Below are positions 1 through 11,409 of a DNA stretch of 64,000 nt, piece by piece (position 1 is the first letter of the stretch; every line of letters starts with the position of its first letter). The DNA comes from Tanypteryx hageni (lineage: Eukaryota > Arthropoda > Insecta > Odonata > Petaluridae): the NCBI GenBank assembly GCA_028673005.1, contig CM054114.1, positions 10,137,108-10,201,107 of the forward strand, given 5' to 3'. The notes beneath the pieces are model-generated. The model had not been told where the DNA came from. It saw only the letters and a program-made list of their open reading frames with translations, and made no database searches. The translations under genes were made by a program, and so were the position numbers.

Positions 1-780
1 GATTTAGGGTCAATACAGCGCATTTTTCTATCTTTTTTCTTAGTGTTTTTTTATACATGCAATCATAGTGTGAGTCTATGATGTTCTAATAGTGATTCAA
101 AGTTAATCTCATTTAAATAACGTCAATCTTTAAAACTGCATAATAGTTGATATGTAAGTTCATATATTTTGAATACAAATAAAAATGAGGAGTTAACAAA
201 AAAACTGTGCGTACTAAAATTTTTTACTTCATTTTCATGATCAGCGTACTTGGTTTAGTATAATTTAGTTCGTGTTATCGACAAAAAGTGACAATTTGTT
301 GTCCTGTGTTACCATTTTGCTTTAATAATGTAATCAATCATTAACTCAACATCTTATGTGTTACTATATAATCAAAGCAATAGATCGCCCCTAACTAACG
401 AGTACCTTGCACACATCAATGCGGCTATAATGCGATTATCGTTGTAGATATCATTTCTCATTGTTAAAAAAATCCTGAAAAATTCCGCGTCTGATTCTAT
501 AAAAAATGTCACGCTAATTCGTCACGGACTCGATTTCTCTCTTCGACAAAAATATATATATTTTTAAATTTACTCATGGGAGCTTTTGTCTGAATTTCGT
601 TGTTTAATTTAAGAAATCTTAAAATGAAAATGAAAGATATTCTCCACTCAATCCTGTGTTAAACAAACGTATAAAAAATTCTCCTTGAATTGAACCAATC
701 CCGTCACTGTAGACAATGATAAACATAAACCGTGCAATGAGATACGCTGTGCAAACGCCATTAAGAATTTTTTTCGCGAA
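1..780. other. AT-rich DNA without recognisable gene
   Basis: No coding frame, RNA gene or repeat family could be recognised here. The short opposed ORFs around 619-1033 overlap each other on both strands and cover the hAT-like terminus described below, so I do not treat them as genes. Confidence 0.6.
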
Positions 781-819
781 CCCCCTAGAGGTTTGCGAAC
801 CACAGTTTGGGAACCTCTC
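770..819 (-). mobile_element. hAT-type element terminus, solo end
   Basis: Read on the minus strand, the sequence ending at 819 is a typical hAT end: GAGGTTCCCAAACTGTGG followed by a second, related G-rich phrase. Immediately outside it is TTCTAGAG (820-827), which fits the nTnnnnAn target preference of hAT elements and equals the right-hand target copy of the MITE at 8756-9088. I could not find a matching second end to the left, so this is a truncated or strongly diverged copy. Confidence 0.6.
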
Positions 820-906
820 TTCTAGAGATATCACCCGGGCTGAAAGATATGCTGCCAGACCCTTTATAGGTGTTGAAACAGACAAACCATTTTCTTTTAA
901 GTTAAA

Positions 907-960
907 GGAAACGTTTATAAAGATATGTCCCGGTTTGCCCCGATTGTCCTGGTTTGTCAT
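907..960 (-). repeat. Fragment resembling the end of the 58.5-59.3 kb element
   Basis: The + strand reads ATGTCCCGGTTTGCCCCGAT followed by a second CCTGGTTTG phrase. This resembles the reverse complement of the right end of the inverted-end element at 58499-59297, which also has two successive CCGGG-type phrases. The homology is short and approximate. Confidence 0.35.
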
Positions 961-969
961 CTACAGAAA

Positions 970-3900
970 TCGTTTTGGTATTGGTATTAGGTTTCTTTTA
1001 TCTCATGCATTTTTACTTTCTCCATATACGTAGTATAGGGGAAAGTATTGTATTCATGAAAAAAATCGACTTCGAGATTTAAACGGAAATACACCTTTTG
1101 AGGTCCCCTGAACAGGTTTTGACAATTTTCTCGATGATATGTGTGATAGCTTCTTTGTGGGTGCTTTAACTCAAAAACGATTAATCAAGTCAACACAAAA
1201 TTTTATATTTAACATTTTTATGAAAGTCTCAAGAACTGCTTAGTTTTTAGTAAAAATTGGTCAACCGAAAGTGGGTGTTTACTCTTGTCACTTATCCGTT
1301 ATTTTTAAGTATTTGCTTTAATATTTGATAAATGTAAAAATGTATTGGAGTAACAGTTGTATAAAATTTGATTTTCTACAAGCTTTGTATGAAACATTTT
1401 TCCATATAATGCATTGTTTAAGAGATATCTTATATTTTTAGCTGCCACCACCACGCCACCTACCGACAACTATTGTTAACAATTGACTCTTAGTTACTTC
1501 TTAGCAACGCTCCTTTTTCTATTCTTAATTATTGTAGCTTTGTGGCTATATCCAGTATCAGAAGGTTTGAGTTTATTTCTGTTATTTGTAAAGTCTAAAG
1601 TTTTCTAGCAGTTTCTTAAAATATTTATTATTATGTAACCTATATGGAATTTTTAGAAATATTACAGATATGGAGAAAGTCATGTGATGGCCACATCAAA
1701 TTTTTTCTGCTTGCTTCTTTGCCTAGAATTGAGAAATAATCCGCGGTTATTTACAAGTTTTGTTTTAATAAACTTCTTAAGCTTCTTCGATTATTTAAAA
1801 GGATTTGTTTGATATTTTTTTGAAATTTTAATATGAATCACAGTTGAGTTTGAGTTGTTTAGTGTAAAGTAAATTTCCTCGCTGGCCGAGGTTTCGAGAT
1901 TCCTTCTCTAATGAAACATGGAGCATCGGTTAAGGTTTCGTTTCGTAGCATGTTTTATTATATATTTTAGCATATTCTCTTTGTAAAGACAGGAATTTCT
2001 ATTGCTGGGTGTTTTGAATACGTGGTAACCAAAGGTTTATTAGAGAAATAAGGGAAGACATTCAACAAAAGGAAGACGTTGATGTAATTCCCATGCAGGC
2101 AGGCATATTGAAGATATTCCGGAAAGCAGGAGAAAATTCCTCCTTTGCCGGAATTAGAACCATCGTCTTCCACATGCCAAGCGAATATTCTATTCAAGAA
2201 AAGACGTGTTCGTAAAATGCACATTGATATGTTGGATTTCCAAAGAGTAAAAATAATTTTTTCTTCTGTAACTTCACACTCAATCGCTCTTCATTAATTA
2301 GGAGTTTTCTTAAGTAGCCATTCAGTAGTATTTTAGGATTAGCTAATGACTTATTTATTTATTATAGATTAAAGATAATTTTGTATCGAGACCGCAAATT
2401 TTCTTTCTCTGAAAAAATATCTTAGGTTCAAAATTAAATTCGTTCAACTTTCTATTATTAAATTCATAATCTTGCTGCTCCAAAGTTACCGATGAATTAT
2501 TATTTCGAAAATAAATACTTTATTCTAAAGTACGGGGTAAATGTTCACTTACTAACTATAAAATTTGAGCAAGTTTTTACAGAAAAGGATCTCAAAATCT
2601 ATTATAAATTATAGATAAGTTTAATGACGACTTATTCAATGACAAATTTCGTTGTATATAACAATTTAAATAAAATTTAAAAATTAATGTGGTTATATAA
2701 TAAGGAAATATTTGGAAAACTTTATATTTAACTCAAACAAAACAGATTTCTGTTCTTATCTCATCTATTCATGAATATTTATAAGTTTGTTATGAATATG
2801 GATTATAATGATTTGTTAATATTAACACCGGACACAGCCTCAACATGTAAACTAAAAATTTACATTCAAGGGGTCGCGTTTTTATCATGTTAATTTTCAT
2901 ATTCTGACGGAAATGACGCAAATGTTTGGATACGCGCGAAGCACCGTGCGTTTGAGTCTTGAAGCCATTGCCGTCCGAAGTTGCATTCTTGAAATTGCGT
3001 CAGAGACAATGGGCCCGCTGCCATGAACATTTTTTATGCCTTGACAATGCCAATGATTCTATATAGACATCGAAAAAAATATTATCATGCGTTCTAAACA
3101 CCTGCTTGTTGTATAAGCAGTTTGGGAAGTAACTCCTACTCCTACTTAAAACCTAATGCTTTAGACAAGTGTTTTTCAGCTTTTTTTAACTGATGGAATC
3201 TTAACCTCTAACTTCATCTATCATATTCCGCGGCATCTCTATCACTGCTACTATTAAAGTTTAATCAAGAACACGTTACAGTCGTGAATTGAATTAAGAA
3301 ATAAAATGGAATCCATAAGGAACTAAGTAAATATGTAGCATGTTGCAATAACTCGTGTATCAATTAATTTTTTAAAATGTCAAAAAGTTGCAAATAAATA
3401 TAATCCTTAAAAGTTTTATAGTTGTAACCATGTTTATACTGTTAGATTTAAAAGTTTAAATTACTGTGATTAAATTACAAACAGAAAATTAACAGAATTA
3501 AATTATATTTCCTAGTGAGATGTTTTGGGCTTGATGAGATTTACAGATCCTTTTAACATTATATGGAATATTGGGAAAAACACGCTTGCATTTTTTCTTC
3601 AATTGTTCTTAATATTTCCCTTGTCGCTTTTCTATGCTCGCGAGCGCAGAGAATCTCAGTTCACGCAGGTAAGATGTGGAACACTGTATGCTGATTGCCA
3701 GAGCCTTGTTTGTTATTTGAGGATATTCAGTATTAACCTATTAACGTCCATCGTTGCGAAATCTTTAGTTTTCGACGATTTTTTGTAATTTGGAAATTAA
3801 TAACTTAATTCTGCTCTTTTCCACACTGATACATGAACTTTTTGGAAAAATTGGTATTTTTTTATCCATTTATGGATGACAATAGTTATTCACAATGTCA

Positions 3901-4110
3901 TAAATCATGGATATTTATCCCTGCCATGTTTGATAATTTACAGATAATCGAAGACATTTATTAGAACACTGAGATGTTGAATAATATTATCGATATCATC
4001 TAATTTTATGCCTTGATTCTTGATTGTTGTATATTTTCCATCCAAATCCATTTATTTCGCTGAGAAATATAATATTTTCACAACGTCAAGAACATTAAAA
4101 ATAGTATCTT
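970..4110. other. Unassigned AT-rich intergenic or intronic DNA
   Basis: About 3.1 kb with no recognisable gene, RNA or repeat. A sequence with a good splice-donor match (CAG then GTAAGA, at about 3667) ends a short GC-richer stretch on the + strand, but no coding frame with recognisable content leads into it, so I do not call an exon. Confidence 0.5.
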
Positions 4111-4119
4111 ATTAACCGA

Positions 4120-4860
4120 CGACTGCAGAAATTCCGGCTGACATCTTTAAAGCTTTTGAGCTAAATGCTAAAGATGCAGAAAAAGAACCTCAGCCATCAA
4201 TTTTAAGCAAACATTTTCTGCAGTTCGGAATAATTTCTCATGACTTATCCAACGGGGAACAAATGTAACCTTATTTTAATTGGCGTCCATATAAAATGTT
4301 TATAAAATACAAGACGGAGCGTTTTGGATTCATGCTTTGGTGCCTGGCGTCATCATCATGCTATTTGTTTCAGTTACCATCATATGCTTTGGCTATCCAA
4401 AAGCCCCACTCACGACTTAGGCGTATAAAGTCAGTGATTCTTGATTTACAAGCTGCAGTCAACAATTCAGAAAATCATGCGATTTATTTCGACAACTTTT
4501 TTACAAGTCACTTCTCACTATCCATAACGAGCTGACAAAGGCAAAGAAATATTCACTGTATGCCACTAACGCCATGAAGTTTGATCGAATTGTGAAAAAA
4601 ATGACACAATCGTAAGGAATGCAACCTAGTTCCGATTGAGTAGTCTAACGCTGGGAGGGGGGAAGACAGTTTGATAGCTAATTACAGAATAAGGATTAGA
4701 GAACGGATTTTCGTGTCCTCTTTTTCTGAATGTAATTGACTCTTCAGCAGTGAATATATGAAACGAGTACAACCTAGCAAACGATAAAAAATAACGCAGT
4801 ATGAATTCAGATCAACGCCTGTTCTCTCTTCTATCTAATCAAACCAAGATGAAAAGGACA
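4120..4860 (+). pseudogene. piggyBac-type transposase pseudogene
   Basis: Remnant of a cut-and-paste DNA transposase of the piggyBac superfamily (DDE_Tnp_1_7 type). The best block is at 4296-4535: it reads MFIKYKTERFGFMLWCLASS and continues with a Y-L-F-Q segment, matching the family pattern MFIKGKPIRFGxKLWxLxSS...GYLFQ. HAIYFDNFFTS (about 4470-4505) matches the family's YFDNFFTS motif holding the second catalytic aspartate. Just upstream, ELSxDEQMVPY of active members appears as DLSNGEQM-stop-PY (about 4237-4275), so the region of the first catalytic Asp is altered and interrupted. After 4505 the reading frame shifts, and the GGVDxxD region cannot be found. Only about 250 of the usual roughly 550-600 codons are traceable. 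No 13-bp-type inverted ends or TTAA flanks were identified. It lies 0.4 kb from a hAT pseudogene on the opposite strand and is unrelated to it. Confidence 0.88.
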
Positions 4861-5269
4861 AAGAAGAGAACAGTGAAGAGGAAAGGCTAGATTGCGTATC
4901 AATTTTAGGACGGTCGTCGAAAAGCAGTCTTTCCGATTCTCTGCGGTTCGACTTTTTTGACCATGTTATAACACCTTCTGAGGGAGAGAAGGCGTCGTAA
5001 ACATTTTATGTATGCGCTAAGTGTGTTCTTCGTGTATATGGGCACTGATTTGAAGAGTTCCAGACTAAAAATTGATTATACAAAAAATAATAAAAATTGT
5101 TTGGGCATTTTATTCCGGAATATCATTGGTGCCTAAATTTCCAACTTTGCGTTAACGCTACAACTTGATACGCTACCTTGAGTCATCATTTATGTTTTTA
5201 ACTAATACATACTTTTGTTCTAATGGGTCATAGATTACCTTAGATTTAAGAGATAAAATAAAGTAACAA

Positions 5270-5760
5270 AGATATCTATGGGCATTAATGGATTGATCTG
5301 TATCCAGAATATGTCAAGAGTCACTTATATAAGTATATAATTTAATTTCAAACTGTATTTGTTACGGATATCAACTAGCTCTTCTTCTTCTTCTTTCAGA
5401 ATAAACTGCGATTACTCTGACGCTAATTCCCAACCAGTCATAGGTGTCAATGTATATATTTGTAAAATATTGATGAATTTTCCTTTCAAGTACTTCGAGA
5501 TGCATGCCAACCAGCGAAAGGAGCTCTTTATTATTTGATGTAACAGCATTTGGGAACATGGCCACATTGCTCTTTTTTATTCTCACTTTCCAAATTCTTA
5601 ATTTCTCTCTCAGTGCACTGATCCCATCTGAATAAGGCAGAATAATTTCGGGTTTTACCTTGCATGCTGCAGTTTGTCTTATTAGAAAAAATATTCACAA
5701 AGCAAGCTAACTTTGCAAATTTTGTTATTTTTATTTCTTTGATTTTCCTCACGCTATAGA
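5270..5760 (-). pseudogene. hAT-type (SCAND3/ZBED5/FAM200-like) transposase pseudogene, C-terminal part
   Basis: Minus-strand remnant of the C-terminal half of a hAT-superfamily transposase-like protein of the group found in animal SCAND3, ZBED5 and FAM200 proteins. In order it shows a segment with C-F-V-N-I-F and S-M-Q-G-K (family: LxDIFxxLNxLNLxMQGK), about 5650-5700; then S-E-x-K-K-x-N-V-A-M-F-P-N (family: WxxxlxxgnvxmFPxl), about 5540-5590; then ELLSLVGMHLEVLERKIHQYF with N-I-Y-I-D-T-Y-D-W, about 5430-5530; then the acidic E-E-E-E-E-L-V-D-I-R-N motif (family: EEELVDIRND) at about 5360-5395. The pieces lie in two overlapping frames (5371-5586 and 5531-5752), so at least one frameshift is present, and stops follow the last motif. 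The catalytic N-terminal part is not seen; a 104-codon frame at 5749-6063 upstream does not clearly continue it. Confidence 0.82.
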
Positions 5761-6069
5761 AAAGTACATTTGGTTGCCACTAATTAGTTTAAGCGGTGTA
5801 CTCGTCATTTTCTTTGGCCACCTACTGAAGGTTCTGGAACGCTGAGACGCGTTAGGATGCGGACTAATATTCATTAACGATTTTACTAAAATGTATGTAA
5901 AAAGTGTTAAGGTTAGGCCACCATTGTTTATTAAAAACCATGAGCACCGATAAGCGTGGGCACTTTTTTCCATAATTTTAAAGAAATAGGTTACAATATT
6001 ATGACAATTTATTAGGCAAATCTTCTGCAGCATTCCGGTTGAGAACACTTGCTTTTTATACATTGCACA

Positions 6070-7320
6070 CTATAAAGTTGGAATCATTTAATATTTTATA
6101 ATTGAATTATAAAAGGTGACACCTTAATCATAATTTAATTCTTGTTAACTATGTATTTGTAAGGTGTTTGCATTTGATAGTATTTCAAATTCGAAATATT
6201 TCATTGCAAGCAATTTTTGGGAAATTTTAGCGTAAACTGTTCTACATTCTTTCAGCTGCTCTTTCTCTCTTTCGCTCTCTTTTCTGCTAAAATATCCAGT
6301 TTATACTTAGAAGATTTATTTATGTATTTGGAAACAAGTTCTGTCTTCATCTGTCACTTCCGTTCAGATCTCAAAATTCATTGAAGCCATTTTTACTAAT
6401 GAATTCAAAGCGAATGAAAACATAATATTTTTATGCTAGATTCTTCTGTTTTGTTTTCATTTATGTATATATTTATCACCTTTTCACCTGATAGGGTTAT
6501 AAACGTAGAACTTTATTGAAATTTTAAAATGTTTTCATTTGTAGCTTTGGTTTACGCCTGCTCATGAAGAAATAATTGAGACCTTTAGTTTAAGTTTTAA
6601 CTCTAGTTCCTTTTCCTAGTATATTCTAGAATCAATTTAAAAAAATTAGTTTAACTCTTTAGCGTAGAATCATAAAAAATAACGCCTTACTTAGGCTACC
6701 GCAAAATACTTTTCAACGAATTTTATTGCTTGTTATGAATTTGAGGACATTATTTTGAAAATTCTTTCTTTTTTCCTCTTTTTTATCTTTTAAACCTAAC
6801 TATGGTTTATAAATTCTTACTATAACCATAATAATTACATTTATTACTTGTTTGATGACATTTATATGCAGATTTTGAAAATTAAGCTTTAATATTTCTA
6901 TCTTGTTCTGACTTTCGAATTTGATTGGATTTTCCACTTGTTGTTTTTCCGCTTTTTCTCATTAAAATGTCAAGGAAAGGTAGAAATAAAATGAGTTTTA
7001 TTCAGAATGTTTATAAAAAATTTCTTAGATGCAAAATGTACTCATAGCTTCTCTGTCAACGATTTTGATTTTAGCGAACAATGAAATATTTCGATAGATC
7101 ATTTGGTAATATTATAAGGGGGAAGAAATTTCATACCGTACAGTAAAAGCATCGATGATTACTACTCCGTTCTACTACGAGTTAGTTAAATTTGAACCTT
7201 TTTTAAGATTTTACTACTAGCAAAATTTAAAATCCAGGCCATTTTGTCTTCGGTATTGTGGTATAGACGATGCTTAAAAATGTACATACAATTGCATGAG
7301 TGTAGCAACTGATCGCTCCT
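6070..7320. other. AT-rich DNA, nothing recognised
   Basis: No coding frame with recognisable content, RNA gene or repeat family was seen. Short pyrimidine-rich tracts (for example near 6250-6285) are the only compositional structure. Confidence 0.5.
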
Positions 7321-7329
7321 ATAACGTCC

Positions 7330-7810
7330 CTTAATCTCGCATTTCGTGGAATTTTCTATTTATATTTCCCTCTCGGTCGTTCGTTCGCATTGTAATTGCG
7401 GTCTCGTGTTCTTCGTACAGAAACTCCTTTGCCGTTCCGCCAGACATCCTTTTTAGGCGTTCGAGAACAAAAGAGAATCGCGCGGCGTTGTCCGGAGAGT
7501 AGGCCTAGTGCGCCGTAAAACACGTTGTCATCATGGGACGAATATGACTGTCGAGCGAATGGATTCCCGACCCCAGATTGCGAAAACTGCCGACGCTAAC
7601 GTTTGATTGTTGCGTGTACGTATTGAGGCACCGAAGTATTTGCGAGGGAAGAAAAAACGCGGAAGTAGGTAATCTATCGAACTTGGCGGTATCATCGGAA
7701 TAGGTATTTTATGAGACATAACTACGATCCTAAACGCGAAAAAAACGCCGGAAAAAATACGCGGGACGTAGAATCGAGCTGTATAGAGATCGTGCAGATT
7801 TACCGCAATA
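7330..7810. other. CpG-rich, GC-richer patch of unknown nature
   Basis: This 0.5 kb stretch is visibly richer in G+C and CpG than its surroundings (many CG dinucleotides, for example around 7470-7520 and 7725-7775). No frame is open for more than 62 codons, and that one (7531-7719, minus) has no recognised motif. It could be an unmethylated regulatory island, an untranslated exon or a piece of an old GC-rich element. The sequence alone does not decide. Confidence 0.35.
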
Positions 7811-8747
7811 TGTAAATGCTATGTAGCACGACCGTTGAACGCTACGCAATGCGGAATAAAAGACACGGTACTTTTTGAAAATGGAGAGAGTTCCTTCTCA
7901 GTTGTAATTTGTGACATTAATAATATTATAATAATTATAATGATATTATTATTGTAGTATTGTAGTATTTCTTTTTCTTTCCTGTAACTTATTACAATTT
8001 GCTTCTTTAAATGCCTCAAAAAAAGACTGGTTCTTTCCGTATTAACGCGTAATGTTGAAATATTTCGTTCTTTTATGACAAGGTGCACCTCTTTGTTTAA
8101 TAATGTGACTTGGGTATGCAATTCATCGGGGAGTAGCTAAAATTATACAATTTACGGAATGTCAGAATTTTGTTTTCGTGGCTGCGACAAAATTCTCGTG
8201 TTGTATTGTTGAATTTATCCTTCTTTTCACCCGACACCACCAAAAATTGTATAGACATTGGACGCTAAGAAAGGACGTTTGCTTCAACTGATCATGTAGC
8301 TAAAATGATTTATCGGATTTTGAAAAGATGACTAGAAGCTGAAACAAATAGTTATTCTGCCGACGATCATTTAGGATATTGGAAAGGACTTAGTGATAGA
8401 TATAAGAATAAGAGAAGCTTAACCCGTACGGGATGTAAAAAAACATTAATATAAAATTTGGGTCTGTCGATGCCCAACTTTTAAGAAACGTTTTTGTGTG
8501 ATAAGGTGTTCTCGGTTCTTTTGGGGTTAATATTGTCTTACATATGAAGTTATTTGCTGAGGAATATAATAATAAAATTTAATGGGTAATAATGGATTTG
8601 TAACAAAATCATTATAAATGATTGATCCCACAATTTAAAAATCCGTGAATTTAAAAGAGCCCATATTAGTTGATTATGTAAGTCTTCAGCTTCGTATTGA
8701 AAGAACTAATTGGTTTCATTGCAATCATGACATAAATAATTCCAATG

Positions 8748-9096
8748 TTCTAGACCAGGGATCCCAACCTTTTCTGCATGGCGGGCCGCATTCTAAGGTG
8801 TGAATGCTTCGGAGGGCCGCATTAGAAGTCACGAGAGCTTCGGCGAGCCGGATGAGTGCTTCCATTAAAAGTTACCAAAGGTTTCTGTGGTCTCATATTA
8901 GCGAACATCAAGTCTAAATAAATTACAAGCGTTAAAGCTTCACCAGAAAAGGTTTTGAGACGATAACTATACTGAAAAATATGAAATTGTCTATATCAAA
9001 TTTTACCGATCACCTTTACGTCATAGCTTCGCGGGCCGCATAGAGTGCTCTCGGGGGCCGCATTTGGTCCAAGGGTTGGGGGCCTCTGTTCTAGAG
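8748..9096 (+). mobile_element. hAT MITE (333 bp, 8756-9088) with 8 bp target duplication
   Basis: A non-autonomous hAT element. It starts CAGGGATCCCAACC at 8756 and ends GGTTGGGGGCCTCTG at 9088, an imperfect terminal inverted repeat of CAGnGGnnCCCAACC type. Both ends contain repeated GGGCCGCAT phrases, a subterminal motif typical of such elements. It is flanked by TTCTAGAC (8748-8755) and TTCTAGAG (9089-9096), an 8 bp target duplication with one mismatch fitting nTnnnnAn. No ORF inside. Confidence 0.9.
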
Positions 9097-9099
9097 AGA

Positions 9100-10015
9100 T
9101 GTCCTTCTTGCGTTCCTTGCATGTGTATCTAGTTTATTTGTCCTTGCAGAGCGCGCATCTTCCGCTTCTGTTGGTGGCATTTGCAACTTCCTGAATGCCA
9201 GTTAGCTTCTGTGCTGATTTCCTGCGTGTCTCCGGAGATATTTGCTAATAGCTCTTTCTTTTATTAGGTCAGAGGTTAGAAAGAAAACACCCTCTCTTGG
9301 AAATGTCCTGCTATTTCGCCTTTCCTTTCAAAGAAGGCTACTTAGTAATTGTATTTTGACTTCTTGTGCGAAGATTGAGAGAACGATTCTTTTATTCTAT
9401 TTCGTTTTTTATTTTTGCCAAAATAATATGAAGCGTGACTAATTTTAGTGTTTTCAAGTTCAGTGTTTCCCTCATTGTCACTTTTTATGTTATCACCTTC
9501 GCAATCAGTATTATGATCTCTGTAATCGACGAATCCAGGATAAGCACTAGATAAAAAATAATCTCTTGATAATGGTTAAGATATAACGTTTGCAATTTAG
9601 ATCAGCTGGATTACATTTGTCCATGTTCCCAGTATGACAGGAACAGATAAAAAGTCAAAAGTAACGAACAGAGCGAAATGAAAACTGTCTTGATTAAAAC
9701 CTAATAAAATCACAATCCTTCAAACAGTTCCATAAGTAAAAGGGATGGGTCTGTCAAGCCCATAACGATATCAGGGCGATATAGATCCGATCACACACGA
9801 CGCACAATGAAAATAGATCTATAGCTGACATAACTATTTGAAGGTACTGAATATTTTAAGTATGCAGGTAGAGCTAAGAGAAATTTATAAAATTAAAATT
9901 CCGCGGATCTCCTAGACCGAGCTAATAACGTGCGAGTCAGATTTTGAGAAGCAAGAATATTTTATGAAAAAATTACAGATCTTTCGTTGTAGAAAAAAGC
10001 ATCATTCAAAATTGG
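9100..10015. other. AT-rich DNA, nothing recognised
   Basis: No gene, RNA or repeat that I can support. The 66-codon + frame at 9242-9442 has no recognisable motif. Confidence 0.5.
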
Positions 10016-10020
10016 AGAAT

Positions 10021-10092
10021 CAGGCTGACTTGATAGCACCTATTCGACAAATAGAAGATCAGGGTTCGAGGTTCGATTCCCGGTCAAGTACA
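10021..10092 (+). repeat. tRNA-like sequence (tRNA-derived SINE head or tRNA pseudogene)
   Basis: Contains a good pol III B-box match, GGTTCGATTCC (10070-10080), preceded at the expected distance by a small anticodon-arm-like hairpin (CTATT...AATAG, about 10040-10054) and a GATAGCACC phrase like the 3' part of a tRNA D arm. The 5' acceptor strand and a clear A box are not convincing, so this is not an intact tRNA gene. A tail typical of a SINE is not obvious. Confidence 0.45.
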
Positions 10093-10099
10093 TGATTTT

Positions 10100-10900
10100 T
10101 TCTTCTTCTGAAATGTCAAATTTAAGTTGAAGCTTTATGCGTAGATGCATAAAACTTCATTTCCTCAACTTTCCGTCTTGTCTTTCATTATATTTGAAAC
10201 AATATATCCAGGTAATTATAATTTCAAATGGTGTATATCTTTTTCGCATTTCTTACTTTTCCATCGTGTCTGAAGTCTCTTTCCCCCTTCACTTTTTCGC
10301 CATGCGAGCGAGAAAGGAAAGATAAAACTTTGAGTAGTTTTTCGTAGAGCATACAAAATTTTCCGCTTATTCTTCGTCCATTGAATATTTTTTAAATATC
10401 TTCCATTGTTGAAGTACGCGGCTGCATAGATCGACATCGGGTCGCGAGTTAGCAAACTAAATTATTTGTGGAAACAACGCGACATTGCCTTACATAATTC
10501 CCATTCGTTATTTGGCCATTGGACTTATTGTTGCTCAATTGTTTGCTGCTCCCCCATCCTCTATGGGTGCGCCCCCTAATACGACTTGCTTTGCGTCCGA
10601 GGGAAACGTGCCGCGTGTTGCACGAGAGGGCTACGCGCACACGCGGTCGGCACGAGTTTCAGACTTTCTCAGCAAATGGGGAAAGCTTCTTACCATAACC
10701 AAGTCAAAGCTTTTGATATTCAAGTGCCATTTAACGAAACATTTCCACTCCAACAATTTATTACGGATTGATCTTCAGCCACGTGCACCGCAAATGTAAT
10801 TAAATTTTTTTGACAAAACAATTCTGTTAGGTTACCACTATTAGAGCACGTTTAGTAGAAATATTTGACCAATATTCGTGGGAGACAGCGTAAACTTTAG
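10100..10900. other. Mixed-composition DNA with GC-richer core, no supported gene
   Basis: GC-richer around 10430-10660. Overlapping ORFs exist on both strands (10449-10640 minus; 10485-10799 plus). The plus frame begins with a hydrophobic stretch that superficially resembles a signal peptide, but no downstream domain, splice context or codon pattern supports it. Confidence 0.4.
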
Positions 10901-10911
10901 TCTCAGGATTA

Positions 10912-11409
10912 CTAATCCTCTTCGACTCGTTTTTCAGTAAGTGCATCAAGCGTGTCGACGCCTAGGGGAGAATTTGTTTGTACACTTTGGCGGACGACTT
11001 TGGCAGATTTAAAAATTTTCAAATATTTTCGTGATTTTTTTATCCCTTTTGGGACAAATAGACAATGAAATACATCCCGAAAAGAAAAATGCCTCTGCCG
11101 CCAGACAAAGTAGTTCCTCCGTGCGCAGCGCGCGCTTCGCTGAGTTCGGTTCGTAGTCGTGCATTTAAACTCGTAGGCATTATCGCTTATACAAATCACA
11201 ATCATCTCGAATGCATTCCTAACACTGACTTTTCCGCATGCTTTGCTTCTGACTGTAGCCGCGTGCCATTTATCTCCCGTTGAACATGTGAAAGGACTGA
11301 ATTTTAGTCTCCTTAGTGCCATTATCGGATTCAATAGAATATTGTGGCGTAGCGTCTGAAATGGGTTCATTTGATTTTTACATAATTTTTCAGAATTAAA
11401 ATATTCCAT
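10912..11409 (-). other. Longest open frame (165 codons), unrecognised
   Basis: This is the longest uninterrupted ATG frame in the window. The protein is basic and cysteine-containing, without signal peptide, membrane segment, repeat or motif that I recognise. The middle part (about 11080-11300) is moderately GC-rich, which lengthens chance frames. A 72-codon plus frame lies inside it. I consider it more likely a chance ORF than a gene, but it is the first place to look for transcript evidence. Confidence 0.2.

Noticed and set aside
3525..3788. 87-codon + ORF containing a good splice-donor-like site (CAG/GTAAGA)
   Set aside because: A donor motif alone is expected by chance. The frame has no known motif and no neighbouring exon can be identified.
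10485..10799. 104-codon + frame beginning with a signal-peptide-like stretch
   Set aside because: A hydrophobic start after ATG is common by chance. It overlaps a minus ORF in GC-richer DNA and has no cysteine pattern or other feature of a secreted protein family.
10912..11409. 165-codon minus-strand ORF as a real gene
   Set aside because: It is the longest frame, but it has no recognisable motif, lies in GC-richer sequence where long chance frames are expected, and has an ORF on the opposite strand. Kept only as a low-confidence entry.
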